In this document: positions 23,957 to 28,719 of the stretch, one piece after another
Layout: the number at the start of each line of letters is the position of its first letter
Position numbering within the stretch: position 1 is the stretch's first letter
Source: HGM10836 sp964430375
GTDB taxonomy: Bacteria; Bacillota_I; Bacilli_A; RF39; UBA660
Assembly: GCA_964430375.1 (NCBI GenBank)
Contig: CAYSEZ010000005.1
Span: 1 to 28,719 of the forward strand
Length of the DNA stretch: 28,719 bases
Reading direction: 5' to 3'
The notes under the pieces: model-generated
The model's input: the letters and a program-made list of their open reading frames with translations, nothing else
Databases searched by the model: none
Told to the model about the DNA's origin: nothing
Program-made: the position numbers and the translations under genes

Positions 23957-25192
23957 ATGATTAATGTAACTAGTGAAATTAAACCATTAAAAAAAGTATT
24001 ACTTCATAGACCAGGTAAAGAATTATTAAATTTAACACCAGATTCATTATCTAGATTGTTATTTGATGATATACCATATTTACCTGATGCAATAAAAGAA
24101 CATGAACAGTTTGTTTCTATTTTAAAAGAAAATGGAGTAGAAGTACTATTTTTAGAAGATTTAATGGCTGAAGTATTATCGCTTAATGAAGAAATAAAAG
24201 ATAAATTCATTAAACAATTTATTTATGAAGCAGGAGTTAGGACTCCAAAATATAGAAGAGCTATGACTAATTTTTTAAATAGTTATTCTAATATGAAAGA
24301 ATTAGTATTAAAAACTATGGAAGGGGTACAAATTAGAGAACTTAATAAGGAAGAATTAGATGAAAATAAATCTTTAATTGATTTGGTTAGTTTAGATTCA
24401 GATTTTCTAGCAGATCCAATGCCTAATTTATACTTTACAAGAGATCCATTTGCAAGTATTGGAAGTGGTGTATCTTTAAATAAAATGTATTCTGTAACAA
24501 GAAATAGAGAAACTATATATGCAGAATATATATTTAACTATCATCCTGATTTTAAAGATAAAGTTGATTTATATTATAGTAGATATAATCCATATCATAT
24601 TGAAGGAGGAGATGTTTTAAACTTAAATGAACATATTCTAGCGGTAGGTATTTCTCAAAGAACTGAAGCCTCTGCGATTGATAAATTATGTATCAATTTA
24701 TTTAAAGATGAAAAATGTAAGATTGATACTGTTTTAGCATTTGAAATACCATCATCTAGAGCATTTATGCATTTAGATACAGTATTTACTCAAATAGATT
24801 ATGATAAATTTACATATCATCCTGGAATTATGGGTACTTTAAAAGTATATGAAATAACTGAAGGAGATGATCCAGATTCTGATGAAGATTTAAATGTTAA
24901 ATTAGTTGAAGATTCACTACAAAATATATTAGAAAAATATTTAGACAGAAAAATAACATTAATTCCTTGTGCTGATGGAGATAAAATAGCATCAGAAAGA
25001 GAACAATGGAATGATGGGTCTAATACTCTTGCAATAGCACCAGGTGTTGTAATTGTTTATGATAGAAATAATATTACAAACGAAGTATTAAGGAAAAATG
25101 GTATTAAAGTACTTGAAATGCATAGTGCTGAATTATCAAGAGGTAGAGGTGGTCCAAGATGTATGAGTATGCCACTAGAAAGAGAGGAATAA
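23957..25192 (+). CDS. arcA: Arginine deiminase
   Basis: This 411-residue enzyme hydrolyses arginine to citrulline and ammonia. The N-terminal substrate-binding region (SEIKPLKKVLLHRPG) is followed by NLYFTRDPFASIG, the HIEGGDVL motif, HLDTVFTQID, and the C-terminal GRGGPRCMSMPL with the catalytic Cys402. It opens the operon arcA-argF-arcC/transporter; the next start follows after a single base. The SD is GGGAGG. Length and all catalytic motifs are normal. Confidence 0.97.
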   Translation: MINVTSEIKPLKKVLLHRPGKELLNLTPDSLSRLLFDDIPYLPDAIKEHEQFVSILKENGVEVLFLEDLMAEVLSLNEEIKDKFIKQFIYEAGVRTPKYRRAMTNFLNSYSNMKELVLKTMEGVQIRELNKEELDENKSLIDLVSLDSDFLADPMPNLYFTRDPFASIGSGVSLNKMYSVTRNRETIYAEYIFNYHPDFKDKVDLYYSRYNPYHIEGGDVLNLNEHILAVGISQRTEASAIDKLCINLFKDEKCKIDTVLAFEIPSSRAFMHLDTVFTQIDYDKFTYHPGIMGTLKVYEITEGDDPDSDEDLNVKLVEDSLQNILEKYLDRKITLIPCADGDKIASEREQWNDGSNTLAIAPGVVIVYDRNNITNEVLRKNGIKVLEMHSAELSRGRGGPRCMSMPLEREE

Positions 25193-25193
25193 T

Positions 25194-26192
25194 ATGCTTG
25201 AAAGTTTAAAAGGTCGTGATTTTCTTAAATTATTAGATTATAGTAAAGATGAAATATTATATTTAATATCTTTAGCAGAAGATTTTAAGAAAAAGAAAGA
25301 AGAGGGTATAGAACATAAATATTTAAAAGGAAAAAATGTTGCATTATTATTTGAAAAAGATTCTACTAGAACTAGATGTTCTTTTGAAGTAGCAAGTTAT
25401 GATTTAGGAATGCATGTTACTTATTTAGGTCCTACTGGTTCTCAAATGGGGAAAAAAGAAAGTATTAAAGATACTGCTAGAGTTCTAGCAGGTATATATG
25501 ATGGAATAGAATATCGTGGTTTTGATCAATCTATAATAGAAGAATTAGCTAAATATTCTAAAGTTCCAGTATGGAATGGATTAACTAATGAATTTCATCC
25601 TACTCAAATGCTTGCAGATATGATGACTATTAAAGAACATTTTGGTTATTTACAAGGTTTAAACTTTGTATTTATGGGAGATGCTAGAAATAATGTAGCA
25701 AATTCTCTTATGGTAGTATGTTCTAAACTTGGTTTAAATTATACTTGTATTGCACCAGAATCACTTTTTCCAAATAGAGAACTTGTAAATATATGTAAAG
25801 AAGAAGCAAGATTAAACAATAGTACTATTACACTTACTAGTGATGTAGATGAAGGTATTAAAAATGCTAATATAATATATACTGATGTATGGGTTTCTAT
25901 GGGAGAAGCAGATAGTGTTTGGGAAGAAAGAATTAATTTACTTAAACCATATCAAGTAAATAAAAAAGTAATTGATAGTGCTTCTAAAGATGTAATATTT
26001 TTACACTGTCTTCCATCTTTTCATGATTTAAATACTAAAATAGGTAAAGAAATATATGAAAAGTTTGGACTTAAAGAAATGGAAGTTACTGATGAAGTAT
26101 TTGAAAGTTCTAATTCTAAAGTATTTCTTGAAGCTGAAAATAGAATGCATACTATTAAAGCATTAATGTACGCGACTATGAGGGATAATTAA
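25194..26192 (+). CDS. arcB: Ornithine carbamoyltransferase (catabolic)
   Basis: The 332-residue protein has the carbamoyl-phosphate motif STRTR (57-61), FHPTQMLAD, and the ornithine-site motif HCLPSFHD from residue 271. It converts citrulline and phosphate to ornithine and carbamoyl phosphate. The context between arginine deiminase and carbamate kinase shows that it works in the degradative direction, so arcB is used rather than argF. It overlaps the following start by one base (TAATG). Confidence 0.96.
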   Translation: MLESLKGRDFLKLLDYSKDEILYLISLAEDFKKKKEEGIEHKYLKGKNVALLFEKDSTRTRCSFEVASYDLGMHVTYLGPTGSQMGKKESIKDTARVLAGIYDGIEYRGFDQSIIEELAKYSKVPVWNGLTNEFHPTQMLADMMTIKEHFGYLQGLNFVFMGDARNNVANSLMVVCSKLGLNYTCIAPESLFPNRELVNICKEEARLNNSTITLTSDVDEGIKNANIIYTDVWVSMGEADSVWEERINLLKPYQVNKKVIDSASKDVIFLHCLPSFHDLNTKIGKEIYEKFGLKEMEVTDEVFESSNSKVFLEAENRMHTIKALMYATMRDN

Positions 26193-28600
26193 TGAAAATA
26201 GTTATTGCTCTAGGAGGAAATGCTTTAGGTAGTACCCCGGAAGAAGAATTAAAAATAGTAAAGGATACTGTTAAAAGCATAGTAAACATTATTAAAGAAG
26301 GTAACGATGTAGTAATAACTCATGGTAATGGTCCACAAGTAGGTATGATTAATTTAGCAAGTGAGTATTCTTCAAAAAATGGTATAACTCCTAGTTTTCC
26401 TTTTCCAGAATGTAATGCAATGAGTGAAGGATATATTGGTTATCATTTAGAGCAAGCTATAACTAATGAATTAAAAAAACAAGATATTAATAAGAAATGT
26501 GTAACAGTAATAACAGAGGTTTTAGTAGATAAAAATGATCCTGCATTTTTAAATCCTACTAAGCCAATTGGAGCTTTTTATACTAAAGAAGAAAGTGTTA
26601 AACTTTCTAAAGAAAATAACTATATATATAAAGAGGATTCTGGTAGAGGTTATAGAAGAGTAGTACCTAGTCCAGAACCTATAGATATAATAGAAAAAGA
26701 TACTATTAAAGAACTAGTTGATAGTGGTAATATAGTTATTGCATGTGGTGGAGGAGGAGTTCCTGTTATAAAAGAAAGAAATAAATATAAGGGAATAGAT
26801 GCTGTTATAGATAAAGATAAAACTAGTTCATTGCTTGCTACTTATTTAGAGGCTGATGCTTTATTAATATTAACTACAGTAGATAAAGTTTGTTTAAACT
26901 ATGGAAAAGATAATGAGATTAAATTAGATAGTTTAACTATTAATGATATAAATAAATATATTAAAAATAATGAATTTGCAAAAGGTTCTATGCTGCCTAA
27001 AATAGAAGCTTGTAAGAATTTTACTGATAAAACAGGTAATATTTCTATTATTACGTCGTTATTAAGTGCAATAGATGCTTTAAATGGAGAATCTGGCACT
27101 ATAATAAAAAAAGAATTAAAGGAGGAAAAAGAAGTGAAAAAAAAGAAGAAAAAAAATAATAAAAAGTTTATGTTATCAGCTTTTACTATTATTTTTATCT
27201 TAATTATCTTACTTGGACTAGTTACATACTTTTTACCAGTAGCGCAGTTTGATGGCGATGTTATTGTAAATGGTAGTGGTGTAATTCGTGCTAAGTTAAG
27301 TGACATTTTGCTTGCACCTATACAAGGATTTCAAGATGCAGCAGATGTTGGAATATTTATTATAATACTTGGAGGGTTCTTAAAAATAGTAGATAGTACT
27401 AATGCATTAAAAACAGGTATTCAAGTATTAGTAAAAAAATTAAAAGGAAAAGAGTTATTATTAATTCCAATTCTAATGTTTATCTTCTCTATTGGAGGCA
27501 CAACATATGGAATGCTTGAAGAAACAGTTGCATTTTATGCACTACTTGCAGCCACTATGGTAGCAGCAGGAATGGATACAATAGTAGCATCTGCGATAGT
27601 ACTTCTAGGAGCAGGATCTGGTGTACTTGGTTCTACTATTAATCCGTTTGCAACTGGTGCTGCTATTAGTGCATTACCAGATGGAATACCAGTAAATCAA
27701 GGTGGTATTATTGCACTTGGAGTTTGTTTATGGCTTGTATCTTTATTAATTAGTATGTTCTTTGTATTAAGATATGCTAAAAAAGTAAAAGATGATAAAG
27801 GATCTACTTTCTTATCAATTAGAGAACAAAAAGAAGTTGAAGCTAAATTTGGTAATGGTAGTGATCCAGAAGTATTAAAAGAAATAAAGAAAGCAAAACT
27901 TACTAAAAAACAAAAATTAACATTAATATTATTTGGACTTACATTTGTAATAATGATTATAGGATTTATTCCTTGGGGAGAATTTAATGTTACTATATTT
28001 GATAACTTTACTAGTTTCTTAACTGGTGAATCATTTGGTAATTGGTGGTTCTTTGATGCAGCAGTATTATTCTTTGTAATGTCTATAGTAATTGCTTTAA
28101 TTAATGGAATGAATGAAAAAGAATATGTAGAAACATTTATTATTGGTACATCAGATATATTAAGTGTTGTACTTGTAATTGCAGTAGCACGTGGAGCAAG
28201 TATATTAATGCAAACAACTCATTTAGATAATTATATTATCTATAATGCTGCGGAAGCTTTAAAAGGTATGCCTGCTGCTATATATGCACCACTTAACTAT
28301 TTACTTCATATATTCTTATCAGTACTTGTACCATCATCATCAGGACTTGCAACATTATCTACACCAATTATGGGTCCACTTACTTATACTTTAGGTTATA
28401 GTGTTGAAGTAAATACAATGATTTTTGTAGCAGCTAATGGCTTAGTTAACTTAATTACTCCAACATGTGGAGCAATTATGGGTGGCTTAGCACTTGCTAA
28501 AGTTGAATATTCTACTTGGTTTAAATGGGCATTTAAAATAGTGCTTACTATTGGACTTGCATCAATGGCAATACTTACACTTGCAATGGTAATATTTTAA
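26192..28600 (+). CDS. arcC: Carbamate kinase fused in frame to a YfcC-family (ArcD-like) transporter
   Basis: Residues 1 to about 307 are a complete carbamate kinase: ALGGNALG, THGNGPQVG, GGGGVPV, DKDKTSSLLA and KGSMLPKIEA, ending in GTIIKK where kinases normally stop. It makes ATP from carbamoyl phosphate. A charged linker (KELKEEKEV plus a lysine run) leads into a membrane protein of about 480 residues of the YfcC/DcuC-like family (GGTTYGMLEETVAFYALLAA, NPFATGAAISALPDG, LVPSSSGLATLSTPIMGP). In S. pneumoniae a YfcC-family protein in the arc operon is the arginine-ornithine antiporter. The join depends on an A7 tract at 27106-27112; one A fewer ends the kinase at TAA 27117-27119. A strong SD and GTG remain inside the join. 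Confidence 0.9.
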   Translation: MKIVIALGGNALGSTPEEELKIVKDTVKSIVNIIKEGNDVVITHGNGPQVGMINLASEYSSKNGITPSFPFPECNAMSEGYIGYHLEQAITNELKKQDINKKCVTVITEVLVDKNDPAFLNPTKPIGAFYTKEESVKLSKENNYIYKEDSGRGYRRVVPSPEPIDIIEKDTIKELVDSGNIVIACGGGGVPVIKERNKYKGIDAVIDKDKTSSLLATYLEADALLILTTVDKVCLNYGKDNEIKLDSLTINDINKYIKNNEFAKGSMLPKIEACKNFTDKTGNISIITSLLSAIDALNGESGTIIKKELKEEKEVKKKKKKNNKKFMLSAFTIIFILIILLGLVTYFLPVAQFDGDVIVNGSGVIRAKLSDILLAPIQGFQDAADVGIFIIILGGFLKIVDSTNALKTGIQVLVKKLKGKELLLIPILMFIFSIGGTTYGMLEETVAFYALLAATMVAAGMDTIVASAIVLLGAGSGVLGSTINPFATGAAISALPDGIPVNQGGIIALGVCLWLVSLLISMFFVLRYAKKVKDDKGSTFLSIREQKEVEAKFGNGSDPEVLKEIKKAKLTKKQKLTLILFGLTFVIMIIGFIPWGEFNVTIFDNFTSFLTGESFGNWWFFDAAVLFFVMSIVIALINGMNEKEYVETFIIGTSDILSVVLVIAVARGASILMQTTHLDNYIIYNAAEALKGMPAAIYAPLNYLLHIFLSVLVPSSSGLATLSTPIMGPLTYTLGYSVEVNTMIFVAANGLVNLITPTCGAIMGGLALAKVEYSTWFKWAFKIVLTIGLASMAILTLAMVIF
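27118..27136 (+). promoter_or_regulatory. Internal ribosome binding site and GTG start for the transporter part
   Basis: AAAGGAGG (27118-27125) is followed after eight bases by an in-frame GTG (27134-27136, codon 315). A separate transporter of 488 residues, starting with a lysine-rich N-terminus, would end at 28600. Confidence 0.75.
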
Positions 28601-28619
28601 TAATTTGTAAAAATATCAA

Positions 28620-28648
28620 AAAGGTACTTGAAATAAGTATCTTTTTTT
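28620..28648 (+). terminator. Intrinsic terminator after the arc operon
   Basis: GGTACTT pairs with AAGTATC around loop GAAAT, followed by seven T (28642-28648). It is nearly identical to the terminator at 6471-6500, and a promoter overlaps it. Confidence 0.85.
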
Positions 28649-28656
28649 GATATGAT
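28628..28656 (+). promoter_or_regulatory. Promoter embedded in the arc terminator
   Basis: TTGAAA (28628-28633) starts in the terminator stem, then comes a 17-bp spacer, then TATGAT (28651-28656) preceded by TGA, an extended -10. This is the same geometry as 6479-6507. Confidence 0.6.
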
Positions 28657-28682
28657 TAATATATAAAATAAAGAAGGAGGAT

Positions 28683-28718
28683 ATGTGTAATAAAGTTTAC
28701 ACATTAATTGACAAATGA
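28683..28718 (+). CDS. Possible 11-codon leader peptide at the window edge
   Basis: ATG at 28683 directly follows AAGGAGG (spacing only two bases) and reads MCNKVYTLIDK before TGA (28716-28718), which overlaps an ATG (28715). Either a short translated leader couples to a gene beginning at 28715, or this is chance. The window ends here. Confidence 0.25.
   Translation: MCNKVYTLIDK
28684..28703. promoter_or_regulatory. 20-bp inverted repeat, possible operator or start-codon hairpin
   Basis: TGTGTAA (28684-28690) and TTACACA (28697-28703) are perfect inverted repeats separated by six bases. A perfect TTGACA (28708-28713) follows, possibly the -35 of a promoter whose -10 lies beyond the window. 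Confidence 0.4.
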
Positions 28719-28719
28719 A

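Noticed and set aside
26899..27306. A 135-codon minus-strand frame opposite the carbamate kinase-transporter join
   Set aside because: It is a shadow of the coding strand; the Phe run mirrors the lysine linker.
14062..28718. UGA read as tryptophan (mycoplasma code)
   Set aside because: Several genes end in TGA with downstream starts overlapping it, Trp is encoded by TGG, and the only tRNA-Trp seen has anticodon CCA.
1..28719. CRISPR array or complete mobile element
   Set aside because: No regularly spaced repeats with unique spacers, no cas genes, and no transposase, integrase or phage structural gene were seen; the only related trace is the Rpn-like tail at the start.

Overview
The window is chromosomal DNA of a very AT-rich Gram-positive bacterium that almost certainly makes spores. 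It carries an alpha/beta-type small acid-soluble spore protein behind a sigma-G-like promoter, a CwlJ/SleB-family cortex hydrolase, and a KinB-like orphan histidine kinase with Spo0A-box-like sites in front of it. TGA is a stop codon here (several genes end in TGA, and the tRNA-Trp has anticodon CCA), so this is not a code-4 mollicute. Gene content (SufCDSUB, trigger factor, MurT/GatD, an arginine deiminase operon, DUF6273-like surface proteins) fits an uncultured gut member of the Bacilli/Erysipelotrichia/RF39-like lineages. That placement is inference.

Layout. 1-212: C-terminus of an Rpn/PD-(D/E)XK-like protein. 336-3364: GNAT acetyltransferase, trigger factor and ThiI. 3441-3647: spore protein. 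3885-6443: three-gene ABC-2 exporter. 6540-9540: secreted surface protein, then a zeta-toxin pair. 9551-11529 (minus): MurT and a GatD-like protein whose catalytic residues are gone. 11671-14676: prepilin-like protein with a Cys-rich tail, phosphatidylserine decarboxylase, and a convergent PAP2 protein. 14876-16399: compact UvrD-like helicase on an apparently leaderless transcript. 16462-20851: sufCDSUB for Fe-S cluster assembly, with a very short SufD. 20854-21587: a foreign-looking single-gene insert followed by a second copy of the sufB 3' end. 21624-23841: cortex hydrolase (minus), tRNA-Trp (plus), KinB-like kinase and a membrane-tethered EIIB-like protein (both minus). 23957-28600: arginine deiminase operon in which carbamate kinase reads in frame into the transporter. 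28683-end: a start of something new, cut by the window edge.

How the genes work together. ArcA, OTC and carbamate kinase turn arginine into ornithine, ammonia, CO2 and ATP, with the fused transporter the likely arginine/ornithine exchanger. SufS and SufU mobilise cysteine sulfur onto the SufBCD scaffold; SufS may also feed ThiI. MurT/GatD and the cortex hydrolase act on peptidoglycan. The decarboxylase and PAP2 protein act on membrane lipids.

Most notable: (1) the carbamate kinase-transporter fusion, whose join depends on an A7 tract and keeps an internal SD plus GTG start; (2) the 148-bp sufB-end duplication flanking a cargo gene; (3) the GatD lacking both its Cys and His; (4) a terminator with a promoter built into it, found twice; (5) tandem Spo0A-like boxes before the KinB-like kinase.
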